Shown piece after piece: positions 17,430 through 27,119 of a DNA stretch of 64,000 bases. A model generated the notes under the pieces. It was given only the letters and a program-made list of their open reading frames with translations, was not told the DNA's origin and searched no databases. Position numbers and translations under genes: made by a program. Each line of letters begins with the position of its first letter. Positions within the stretch are counted from its first letter, which is position 1. Origin of the DNA: Devosia sp. FKR38 (GTDB lineage Bacteria > Pseudomonadota > Alphaproteobacteria > Rhizobiales > Devosiaceae); assembly GCF_005222805.1 (NCBI RefSeq), contig NZ_STGC01000002.1:819836-883835 (forward strand). The letters are read 5' to 3'.

Positions 17430-18029
17430 TCAGTGCTGAACGGCGTGCTGGTGATCGAGGTAGGACTGGATCGACTTGACGTTCATGTCGAAGGCGTTGA
17501 ACAGGCTGTCGAACTGCTCGCGGCTGTTGATCAGGCCCTTGGAGCGGATGATGCCGTGCTCGTCCATCAGGACGGCATAGGGCAGGCGCGCGACGCGATA
17601 GGCCAGGCCCAGCTCGGTAGACACCACATAGGGGTATTCGCTGAGCTTGGCGGTCTCGATGAAGCGTTCATGCTGGGCCTTCTGGCCATCGCTGGCCAGC
17701 ACCACGTCGAGCCAGCGGCCTTCGGCCTTGCGCACCGATTCAATGACCGGCAGCAGCTTCTTGCACACCGGGCAGGTGGGCGAGAGGAAGAACACCAGGG
17801 TGGCGCGGCTGGGCTTGGGGCCCAGGGCCACCATGCCGCCATTCAGGCTCGGTAGCTGGAACAGCGGCGTCTGCTGGCCCACTTCGGGGCCGGAGTCATT
17901 GACCAGGGCGCCCATGGGCGAAACGCGTTCGAACAGCACGCCAACCTGGCGGGCCAGCGCGAACAGGCCGACGGTCAGCGCAATGACCATTGCGAACAGG
18001 GCCGCCACGGCAAAGACAAGTGCATTCAT
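17430..18029 (-). CDS. mauD: Amine dehydrogenase accessory protein MauD (thioredoxin-like)
   Basis: A 199-residue membrane-anchored thioredoxin-fold protein. The N-terminal helix spans about residues 3-27. The CxxC active site is C86-P-V-C89 (SPTCPVCKK) and the cis-proline loop is ARLPYAVL. MauD/AauD is needed for correct disulfide formation in the cysteine-rich small subunit in the periplasm; it pairs with MauE encoded just upstream (28 bp gap). The small-subunit gene follows after 63 bp. Normal length for the family. Confidence 0.93.
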   Translation of the reverse strand: MNALVFAVAALFAMVIALTVGLFALARQVGVLFERVSPMGALVNDSGPEVGQQTPLFQLPSLNGGMVALGPKPSRATLVFFLSPTCPVCKKLLPVIESVRKAEGRWLDVVLASDGQKAQHERFIETAKLSEYPYVVSTELGLAYRVARLPYAVLMDEHGIIRSKGLINSREQFDSLFNAFDMNVKSIQSYLDHQHAVQH

Positions 18030-18057
18030 GGTAGGATTTCCTTTGGTTGAGCCGCGC

Positions 18058-18591
18058 CTATCGCGTCAGCCGGGCGGTTGAAGCATTGGCCAGGATCTGC
18101 TCGGCGAGCACGAAGCCGGTCCACAGGGTGAAGCCCGAGGCCAGGGCCGCGACGGCGCCGGCGGCATCAAGCGCATAGGGGGCGGTGGCGACGGCGGCCG
18201 CCCCCATGGTGACCAGCACGGCATTGCGGAGCACCAGCGACCAGCTCAGCGGCTGCACGGCGCCGCCACAGCCGCATTCGATGCTGGTGCGGCCGCGCTG
18301 GATGTTGATGGCCATGGCCAGGCCATAGAGGGTGAGCATGGCCATGCCGAGCAGCAGGCCGAACACCTGGCCACCAAGGACCAGTTGCAGGGCCACCACC
18401 AGCACTTCGGCGCCGACGATCAGCATGGCGGCCGGCACTACCAGCGGCTGCGGCAGCAGCTGGTAGTCGGCCACAAAGCCGGTGAACTCGGTGAATTCGC
18501 CGATCTTGTGCCAGGCAGCGCGGGCAAACAGCAGCGACAGGAACACCGTCACCGTTGCCGTCAGCATGGAGCCAAGGGTGATTTCGGTCAT
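18058..18591 (-). CDS. mauE: Amine dehydrogenase accessory membrane protein MauE
   Basis: A 177-residue integral membrane protein with about four or five hydrophobic helices and the MauE/DoxX-like features RAAWHKIGEFTEFTGFVADY and ECGCGGAVQPLSW, whose cysteine pair suggests redox exchange with MauD. Required in mau and aau systems for production of the small subunit. Its ATG overlaps the stop of the large-subunit gene by 4 bp. Inner membrane. Confidence 0.92.
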   Translation of the reverse strand: MTEITLGSMLTATVTVFLSLLFARAAWHKIGEFTEFTGFVADYQLLPQPLVVPAAMLIVGAEVLVVALQLVLGGQVFGLLLGMAMLTLYGLAMAINIQRGRTSIECGCGGAVQPLSWSLVLRNAVLVTMGAAAVATAPYALDAAGAVAALASGFTLWTGFVLAEQILANASTARLTR

Positions 18592-19751
18592 GGCGAGGCC
18601 ATCAGCGTGGTGGCAAAGCCGAAGTCCGAATGCTCGGCGACCTGCTTGGCGGCAAACTTGGCCGTGGGGTCGACGTCGAACTTGTAGATCTTGGTGTTCT
18701 TCAGGCTCAGGCCGAAGAGCTGCGGCACTTCTTCGTCGGTCACATGGATGGCGGTCAGGTCGGCCAGCGGCGAGCGATAGAGCAGGGTCTTGTTCTTGAG
18801 GTCATAGGCCCAGACTTCCTCGGAGCCATGGTAGTGGCTGCCGTCGTGGTGCTCGGAGTGCATGGGCACGAACAGGATGCCGTTGGGCTCGTTATAGGTC
18901 ACCACGGAATAGCCGCTGGTGCCCCAATTGCCCTCGACGCCCTCGGCGATGGGGGTGACGCTGAGCTTTTCGATCACGCCCTTGCTGTCGTCGAGACGAT
19001 AGACATTGGCGTGGTAGGAGATGAACAGCAGATTGCCCTCGGCGCGGTCAGACGAGAGGTAGATCGGGTCGGCATCGGGATCGAAGATCTTGGCGCTCTT
19101 CTGGCTTTCGGCGCTGGTGCCGTCTTCGCTCAGGGTGAAGGTGGTGAAGGCGCCGTCATTGCAGATGGTCGAAAAGCCGTGGTCTTCGAGCGTCGGATAG
19201 ATGCCAAAGCAGCCGGGGGTCGGCACTTCCTGGACCACGGTGCCGCTGGTCAGATCGACCACGGTCACCGAGGTGGCCGGCGTCGCGTTCTGGATATAGA
19301 TCAGCTTCTCATCGCTGCTCAGGCGCAGGAAGGCGATGTCGTCGGTGTACTGCGCCAGCTTGTAGGGCAGCACGATTTCCTTGGTCAGCGCATTGGTCGG
19401 CACGTCGAAGATCTGCAGGACGTGCTCGCCCGCGCCCGAATCGTAACGCGGGTAGTAGCCCGAGGCCATGTAGGCGGTGTTGCCATCGGCCGAAATGGTG
19501 AAATGGCTCTGCGAACCGCCGCTCACGCTGCCCTTCAGCGTCAGATCCTTGGCGTCATAGATATAGGCCACGCTGGGTCCGCCGCCCCAGTTCTGCATGT
19601 TCACAAATACATTCTGTCCGGGATCCATCCGTTCCTTGGTCGTCACGGTTTCGGGAACGAACTCCTCGGCCTGCGCAAAGGCGAGTGTCGGCGCATAGGC
19701 GCCGGCAATCACGCAAAGCAGACCGAAGGCGGCAGCAGTTCTGTTGGCCAT
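18588..19751 (-). CDS. aauB: Amine dehydrogenase large subunit (beta-propeller)
   Basis: A 387-residue periplasmic large subunit of a TTQ amine dehydrogenase, predicted seven-bladed propeller. The ATG at 19751 starts a clear signal peptide (MANRTAAAFGLLCV..., cleavage near AFAQA) and has GGAG upstream; the longer frame has no plausible start site. The segment IYIQNATPATSVTVVDL followed by GCFGIYP and STICNDGAF closely tracks the A. faecalis aromatic amine dehydrogenase large subunit. A histidine-rich loop (HSEHHDGSHYHG) precedes the EEVWAYD strand. First gene of the operon BEDA-cytochrome-cytochrome; the AraC gene is divergent. Confidence 0.9.
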   Translation of the reverse strand: MANRTAAAFGLLCVIAGAYAPTLAFAQAEEFVPETVTTKERMDPGQNVFVNMQNWGGGPSVAYIYDAKDLTLKGSVSGGSQSHFTISADGNTAYMASGYYPRYDSGAGEHVLQIFDVPTNALTKEIVLPYKLAQYTDDIAFLRLSSDEKLIYIQNATPATSVTVVDLTSGTVVQEVPTPGCFGIYPTLEDHGFSTICNDGAFTTFTLSEDGTSAESQKSAKIFDPDADPIYLSSDRAEGNLLFISYHANVYRLDDSKGVIEKLSVTPIAEGVEGNWGTSGYSVVTYNEPNGILFVPMHSEHHDGSHYHGSEEVWAYDLKNKTLLYRSPLADLTAIHVTDEEVPQLFGLSLKNTKIYKFDVDPTAKFAAKQVAEHSDFGFATTLMASP

Positions 19752-19905
19752 CGGGGTCTCCATCAACGAGGTCGGCGACACACCAACAGCGCAGGCCGAG
19801 CGGCGAAATCCGAAAACCGAAAAATATCTGCTCAAATTATGAGCAGAGCATGTGATTGCCAAATTTGAAGGCGTGATCTACTAAAGCCGGGTAGGAGTGA
19901 GGTCC
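19752..19905. promoter_or_regulatory. Divergent promoter region of the amine dehydrogenase operon
   Basis: A 154-bp gap between aauB and the AraC gene. It contains a perfect inverted repeat CTGCTCA-AATTA-TGAGCAG (19828-19846), a good operator candidate. For the AraC gene, TTGCCA (19856-19861) and TACTAA (19879-19884) are spaced by 17 bp, fitting a sigma-70 promoter just before its TAGGAG ribosome binding site. The sequence is AT-rich (AAAACCGAAAAATAT) next to the repeat. Confidence 0.5.
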
Positions 19906-20835
19906 GTGCGCTCAACCAGCCAATTTACGGTACAGACCTATCTGGACGCAGCCGAGCAGGAGACGGCCCTGCGCGGCTGGGGCCAGCGCTATGTGCAGCT
20001 GGCCGGCGGAAAATTCCGTGGCTCGCTGACCCAGATGGATTTCGGCCATGTCTCGGTGGGCGAGGAGCGCATCAATGTGGCCGTAGGTCAGACCACAGCA
20101 CCCCCGCCTGGCAAGGTGGTGCTCATCCTGCCCATTGACGAGCACAAGTGCCTGATCAATGGCGACCGCTATGCGCCAGTCGCGTTCCTGCATCGCGGTG
20201 GGCACGAGATCAGTGTGGTGACCGAGCAGGTCACCCGCGGGCTCTATGTCACCGTCGATGAGGCGGCCCTGCCGGGCTATGACCGGCGCCGGATTCCGCC
20301 CATCGCCGCGGTCACCAATTATCCCGGTGCGGCCGAGCTGCGCGAATGGCTTTCGTCGCTGCTGATCTCGGCGCCCGATGCGGCGCGCCAGGCGCCCGGC
20401 GAGATGGAAAAGGTCTTGCCCGGGTTGATCATCGACAAGGTGTCGGAGGTCTGCGCCGCCGTCACGCCGCTGGGCGGCGCCAGCAAGCTGCGCGAGAGTC
20501 ACGCCTATTCCATTTTCGTGCGGGCGCAGCGCCGGCTCGATGCCGACAGCGAGGGGCTGCTGACCGTGGCCGATCTGGCCGCAGACCTGGGCGTGCCCGA
20601 CCATGTGCTGCGGTCCGCCTTCGTGCAGGCCACCGGCCTCAATCCCGCCGTCTGGCTGCGGCAGCGCCGGCTCGACCGGGCACGCCGGGCCCTGACGCAA
20701 AGCTCAAGCGTCAAAAAGAGCGTGGCGCAGATTGCCATGGAGAATGGCTTTTTCCACTTCGGGCGCTTTGCCGCCTATTATGCGGAAACCTTCCATGAAA
20801 CGCCGCTCGAGACCTTGCGGGCGGCCCTGATCTAG
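19906..20835 (+). CDS. AraC-family transcriptional regulator, probable amine dehydrogenase regulator
   Basis: About 309 residues. The C-terminal AraC-type double helix-turn-helix is clear (LLTVADLAADLGVPDHVLRSAFVQATG ... VAQIAMENGFFHFGRFAAYYAETF). The N-terminal 200 residues form a sensing domain unlike the sugar-binding cupin. The GTG at 19906 is preferred because TAGGAG sits 8 nt upstream; the GTG at 19897 overlaps that element. Divergent from aauB, so activation of the amine dehydrogenase operon by an amine or aldehyde is the likely job. Its stop directly abuts the convergent nudC stop. Confidence 0.88.
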   Translation: MRSTSQFTVQTYLDAAEQETALRGWGQRYVQLAGGKFRGSLTQMDFGHVSVGEERINVAVGQTTAPPPGKVVLILPIDEHKCLINGDRYAPVAFLHRGGHEISVVTEQVTRGLYVTVDEAALPGYDRRRIPPIAAVTNYPGAAELREWLSSLLISAPDAARQAPGEMEKVLPGLIIDKVSEVCAAVTPLGGASKLRESHAYSIFVRAQRRLDADSEGLLTVADLAADLGVPDHVLRSAFVQATGLNPAVWLRQRRLDRARRALTQSSSVKKSVAQIAMENGFFHFGRFAAYYAETFHETPLETLRAALI

Positions 20836-21804
20836 TCAGTTGCGCCAGGCACTGGCGTCACCGAGCCGGTCTTCAGCCCAGGCCGTGATCAGCGCATTGG
20901 CAATGGTGCCGGGCCGGGATGGCGCGATATCGGGGTGGGTGCCGGCGAGCATGGATTGCACCTCGCTGCGGCTCAGCCAGCGCGCATCGGCCAGCTCCAG
21001 GGGGTCAATGGTGATCGCCTCGCTCACCGCCTCGCCCTGGCAGCCAAACATCAGCGACATGGGGAAGGGCCAGGGCTGGCAGGTGACATAGCGCACAGAC
21101 CCCACCTGGACAGCGCTTTCCTCCAGCACCTCGCGGCGCACGGCGCTTTCGATGGTCTCGCCGGGCTCCACAAAGCCGGCGAGCAGGGAATACATGCGGT
21201 CCGGCCAGGTGGTGCCGCGGCCCAGCAGAAGCCTGTCGCCATGGGTGATGGCCATGATCACCACGGGGTCGGTGCGGGGAAAATGCTGGGCGCTGCACTG
21301 CGGGCATTTGCGCACCCAGCCGCCTGTGTCGGGCTGGCTGGCGTGGCCGCAGCGGGCGCAGAAGCGGTGGCTGGCATGCCAGCCCAAAAGGGCTCGGCCC
21401 ACGGCGGCGCACTCGCCATCGAGCGCATCGAGTTCGGGCATCATGGCGCGCAGCTCGACCAGCCGGGCCTCCGGCCAGGCGGGGTGAATCTGCTGGGAGC
21501 GGTCGGTGAACTCGCCGATGGTGGTGGCGTCCTCGGGCGGGGACCATTGGGTCAGCTCGCTGGCAAAGGCGGGCCCGGCGGGGCGCAGGCCAAGGAAGAC
21601 CGGCGGCTCGTTGGCATCCTTGAGGGCGGGATGATCCAGTGGCACCCAGAGCGGCGTGCCACCGTCCGCCGTCAGCAGCTTGCCGCGCCAGAACACCATC
21701 GTGCGGGCGCGCGGGTCACTGGCAATATTGGGATCGCTGCGCAGCGGGGCCGCCCGGTCGAGGGCGCCGGAGACAAAGGCAAATGGCGAGGTCACGTGGA
21801 TCAT
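20836..21804 (-). CDS. nudC: NAD+ diphosphatase NudC
   Basis: A 322-residue Nudix hydrolase that cleaves NAD(H) to NMN(H) and AMP and can remove NAD caps from RNA. It has a zinc ribbon (FCARCG ... KCPQC), the Nudix box GFVEPGETIESAV followed by REVLEES, and the NudC-specific downstream motif CQPWPFPMSLM. The ATG at 21804 (MIHVTSPFAF) is chosen; the longer frame to 21912 has no family resemblance. Single gene, convergent with the AraC gene, 131 bp before the peptidase gene end. Confidence 0.93.
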   Translation of the reverse strand: MIHVTSPFAFVSGALDRAAPLRSDPNIASDPRARTMVFWRGKLLTADGGTPLWVPLDHPALKDANEPPVFLGLRPAGPAFASELTQWSPPEDATTIGEFTDRSQQIHPAWPEARLVELRAMMPELDALDGECAAVGRALLGWHASHRFCARCGHASQPDTGGWVRKCPQCSAQHFPRTDPVVIMAITHGDRLLLGRGTTWPDRMYSLLAGFVEPGETIESAVRREVLEESAVQVGSVRYVTCQPWPFPMSLMFGCQGEAVSEAITIDPLELADARWLSRSEVQSMLAGTHPDIAPSRPGTIANALITAWAEDRLGDASAWRN

Positions 21805-21935
21805 CCTGCTCGAACTGGGCGGCGAGGGGCCTTCGCATGGCCTGAGCCTCAGCCCCAAGCTTGTATCCCAATGGCCTCGGCTTGCAATCTCCGCCGTGCC
21901 CGCGCACGCCAAGGTGAGCAGACGTCCCCTGTGTC

Positions 21936-23237
21936 CTAGCCGCGGACCGGGCCGCCGCGCTGCGCCACCTTGTCGACCAGCGTGCGGAATACCGTGGCGC
22001 TCTGGCGCAGGCCATCATGCTCATATTCATTGGTGATCCAGTGCTCGAGATTGCCCACAGCTGCGGCCGTCTCCAGCGACAGGCCGGCATCGACATACAT
22101 GTCGTCGTGATAGATCACGGCGGCCACCGGCACGTCGTTGGCGGCGAGGCGCGCCGGATCATAGAGCCGCGAATAGTGCGGGCGTTGCGCCAGCGCCTCG
22201 GCCCCGGCCTTGAAGGGGCGCAGCGAGCGGATGTCGTCCAGCATCCAGGGGAACATCATTTCCCCGGTGAACAGCAGCGGCCGCTGACTGGTGGCAAACT
22301 CGGGGCGACTGTCATAGGCGCGCTGGGCCGCCCAATTGGTGGCGCCGTCGCCCTGGCCATAGATGCTCTCCTGCAGCACCATGAACAGCGGGCCGGTGTC
22401 ATAGCTGGTGGCGGTCATCACACTGAACAGGAAATGGTCGCTCAGCCGGTCGCGCTCGGGGGTGGCAAAGGCCTCGTCGATCAGCCAGTGGATGTTCTCA
22501 AAGCCCGGCGCCATGCCGAAGTCGATGCCGATGGTTTGCAGGCGTTTCACGCTCAGCCGGTCGCCATCGGGCAGACGCACATCATGGGCGTCGATGAAAT
22601 CGGCAATGGCGCCAATGGTGGCGACATCGTCGGGATAGCGCTTGTAGTAGCGGGCGGTCTTGGCGGCGACGCGGGGATAGGTGCGGCGATAGACTTCGTC
22701 GGCCGAGGGGTTGAGCCCGGCAAGCCCGCCGGTGACATAGCAGGCGGCCAGGGCCTCGGGCGCCGTGCTGAGATAGGTCAGCGTCAGGAAGCCGCCATAG
22801 CTCTGGCCCAGGCTTTCCCAGCGTTTGCCGCCATAGACGGTTTGGCGCAGGTGTTCGAAATCGGCCACGATGGAATCGGCGCGGAAATGGCTGAGATAGT
22901 CGCCGGCCGTGGTGCCATCCATGCCGGCCAGCGTCGCGGCGTTGATAGGCGTGCTGCGACCGGTGCCGCGCTGGTCGGGCAGGATGACGCGGTGCGTCTT
23001 GATCGCCTCGGCCAGCCAGCCGGGACCACCGCCGGTGGGACGGGGGGATTTGCCGCCGGGGCCACCCTGGAGAAACACCAGCAAGGGCAGGTCTGCGTCC
23101 TTCTTGACCGGGTCGACCACCTCGCGGGCGAAGAGCTTGATGGTCGGGCCGTCGCGCCCGCCGAACCAGTCGAGCGGCACATCAATCAGCCGGTCGGTGA
23201 TGTGCATGCCGGGGATGGTGTAGGTGGAAACGATCAC
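21936..23237 (-). CDS. Alpha/beta hydrolase, peptidase S33 (proline iminopeptidase-like)
   Basis: A 433-residue member of the prolyl aminopeptidase family, which removes N-terminal proline or hydroxyproline from peptides. It has the oxyanion loop LQGGPGGKS, the PDQRGTGRST segment and nucleophile Ser146 in GQSYGG; the terminal His is probably in NEYEHDGLR, with an acidic residue in YHDDMYVD. The GTG start at 23237 has CGGAG at good distance. No signal peptide, so cytoplasmic. It follows the Dpp-type permease genes on the same strand (70 bp gap), fitting hydrolysis of imported proline-rich peptides. Confidence 0.87.
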   Translation of the reverse strand: MIVSTYTIPGMHITDRLIDVPLDWFGGRDGPTIKLFAREVVDPVKKDADLPLLVFLQGGPGGKSPRPTGGGPGWLAEAIKTHRVILPDQRGTGRSTPINAATLAGMDGTTAGDYLSHFRADSIVADFEHLRQTVYGGKRWESLGQSYGGFLTLTYLSTAPEALAACYVTGGLAGLNPSADEVYRRTYPRVAAKTARYYKRYPDDVATIGAIADFIDAHDVRLPDGDRLSVKRLQTIGIDFGMAPGFENIHWLIDEAFATPERDRLSDHFLFSVMTATSYDTGPLFMVLQESIYGQGDGATNWAAQRAYDSRPEFATSQRPLLFTGEMMFPWMLDDIRSLRPFKAGAEALAQRPHYSRLYDPARLAANDVPVAAVIYHDDMYVDAGLSLETAAAVGNLEHWITNEYEHDGLRQSATVFRTLVDKVAQRGGPVRG

Positions 23238-23307
23238 GATGGGCTCCGAAACACTGACGAAACAAGGGCTTGGCGCGTCCTGCCGCGCGGCGAGACTGTG
23301 GACGGGT

Positions 23308-24261
23308 CTAGCGCACGCGGGGGTCGAGCAGGGAATAGATGATGTCCACGATGATGTTGGAGATCACGATGAAAAATCCGCCCAGCAATACGACGCCAAT
23401 GATCACCGGTCGATCCTGGTTGTTGACCGCCTGAATGGCCAGGGCGCCGACGCCCTGCAGGCCATAGACCTGCTCGATGACGATGGCGCCGCCGAGCAGG
23501 AACGCGATGTCGGCGCCCAGCTGGGTCACCAATGGGGTGAGTGTCGCGCGCAGACCGTGCTTATAGACCACCTTGTGTTCGGGCACGCCCTTGGCGCGGG
23601 CGGTGCGGATATAGTCCTCGCTCATCACCTCGAGCATCTGGCCGCGCGTGAGGCGCGCATAGACAGCGGCTGTCGTCAGCGCCACGGTCGCCCAGGGCAG
23701 GGCCATGTGCCAGGCCCAGATGGCCGGATTGGGCCAGAAGGGCTTGAAGCCACCGGCGGGAAACAGGGTGAAGCCGGCCTGGCGGGGCAGGAAATAGAAC
23801 ACATAGAGCGAGACCATGCCGAGCACGAAGGTGGGAAAGCTCAGGCCGACCAGGATGAAGCCCTGGCCCAGCCGATCGCGCCAGCCACCGGCGTTGCGGG
23901 CCGACATGATGCCGATGGGAATGCCGACGCTCAGCCAGAGGATGACGCCGCCAATGACCAGGGAAATGGTGGCCGGCAGGCGGTTGGCAATCAGTGTCAG
24001 CACCGGCTGCTGGTTGCGGTAGGAATAGCCGAGGTCGCCCTGGGCGGCGCGGCCGAGAAAGGCCAGATATTGTTCGTGGATGGGGCGATCGAGGCCGAGA
24101 TTGGCGCGGATCTGGATGAGCTGGGTTTCTGTGGCCTTGTCGCCCGCCACCAGCCGCGCCGGATCGCCTGGGGCGATGAAGAACAGCACGAAGACGAAGG
24201 TGCTCAGTGCGAACAGGATCAGGGCAGCAAAGGCGAGGCGCCCGGCAAGAAATCGGATCAT
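23308..24261 (-). CDS. Dipeptide/oligopeptide ABC transporter permease, DppB type
   Basis: A 317-residue permease starting MIRFLAGRLAFAALILF, the usual opening of DppB/OppB proteins, followed by the periplasmic region PGDPARLVAG, six predicted helices, and the cytoplasmic EDYIRTARAKGVPEHKVVYKH loop (EAA-type motif). C-terminal VDIIYSLLDPRVR is the family ending. The ATG at 24261 overlaps the stop of the DppC gene (ATGA). The locus context suggests peptides or imino-acid derivatives as substrate. Confidence 0.94.
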   Translation of the reverse strand: MIRFLAGRLAFAALILFALSTFVFVLFFIAPGDPARLVAGDKATETQLIQIRANLGLDRPIHEQYLAFLGRAAQGDLGYSYRNQQPVLTLIANRLPATISLVIGGVILWLSVGIPIGIMSARNAGGWRDRLGQGFILVGLSFPTFVLGMVSLYVFYFLPRQAGFTLFPAGGFKPFWPNPAIWAWHMALPWATVALTTAAVYARLTRGQMLEVMSEDYIRTARAKGVPEHKVVYKHGLRATLTPLVTQLGADIAFLLGGAIVIEQVYGLQGVGALAIQAVNNQDRPVIIGVVLLGGFFIVISNIIVDIIYSLLDPRVR

Positions 24262-25201
24262 GGCTTGGCTCGCTTGCGGCGCGGGCGGACCGGGCGCGCC
24301 TTGGGGTCGAGGGCATCGCGCAGGCCATCGCCCAGGATGTTGAACGACAGCGTGGTCAGCAGCAGCACCGTGCCCGGCACGATCACCAGCCACCAGGCGA
24401 CCAGATAGATCGAATTGGCGGCGGCATCGGCCAGCATGCCGCCCCAGCTGGGCGCTGGCGGCACAATGCCCAGACCAAGGAAGGACAGTGTCGCCTCAAA
24501 CACGATCGAGCTGGGGATCATCATGGTGGTGTAGACAATGATGGGGACGCTCAGATTGGGCAGGATGTCGATCAGCATGATCGAGAGCGGCCCGGCCCCC
24601 AGCGAGCGGCTGGCCTGGACGAAGTCGCGTTCGCGCAGCGAGATGACCTGCCCGCGAATGACGCGGCCCATGGTGGTCCAGCTGAAAAACACGATGACGC
24701 CGATGCTCAGCGCCAGGCTGGGTCCGAACACCGAGACCAGCGCCAGGGCGCAGAGCAGGAAGGGCACGCTCATCACCAGATCCATGGTGCGGCTCAAAAC
24801 GGTGTCGATCCAGCCGCCGAAGAAGCCGGCGATGACGCCGATGGTGATGCCGATCAGGGCGGCGGCCAGCGAGGCCACCACGCCCACCAGCAGCGAGACC
24901 CGCGCGCCATAGGCCAGGCGCACCAGCACGTCGCGGCCAAGCTGGTCGGTGCCGAGCAGGAATTCGCCATTGGGCGCCACGGGCAGGCCCATGGCGGAAA
25001 GTCCGGTCTCCCGGAACTGTTCGATGGGCGAATGGCCGGCCCAGGTTTCGACCAGGGGCGCGGCGGCGGCAAAAACCACCAGCAGCACGATGAAGAGAAC
25101 TGCCGCCATGCTGGCCTGGTCGCGCAGCAGGCGGCGCAGGGTCAGCGCCAGGGCGCCGCGCTGGACGACGATGGGGGCGTTGCCGGGCAGGGGAGCTGTG
25201 G

Positions 25202-25205
<4 letters not shown>
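24258..25205 (-). CDS. Dipeptide/oligopeptide ABC transporter permease, DppC type
   Basis: A 315-residue permease. The cytoplasmic N-terminus precedes the first helix (MAAVLFIVLLVVFAAAAPL), then LLGTDQLGRDVLVRLAYGARVSL, the hallmark of DppC/OppC proteins, then four more helices and the C-terminal NILGDGLRDALDPK. The ATG at 25205 overlaps the stop of the ATPase gene, and the stop overlaps the DppB start. The open frame to the right of 25205 is a shadow of the ATPase gene and is not part of the protein. Confidence 0.94.
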
Positions 25206-27052
<1,847 letters not shown>

Positions 27053-27072
27053 GAGCCGCTCCGTAACAGGGA

Positions 27073-27104
27073 AAACAAAATGGCCCGGGCGGGTGCCCGA
27101 GCCA
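27073..27104 (-). terminator. Intra-operon terminator/attenuator between binding protein and ATPase genes
   Basis: On the minus strand, TGGC-T-CGGGC and GCCCG-G-GCCA form a stem (27081-27104) with a 4-nt loop, followed by TTTTGTTTTC. It lies 15 bp after the binding-protein stop. Partial termination here would give more binding protein than membrane components, a common ABC-operon arrangement. Confidence 0.75.
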
Positions 27105-27119
27105 TGGGATGCAATGAGC

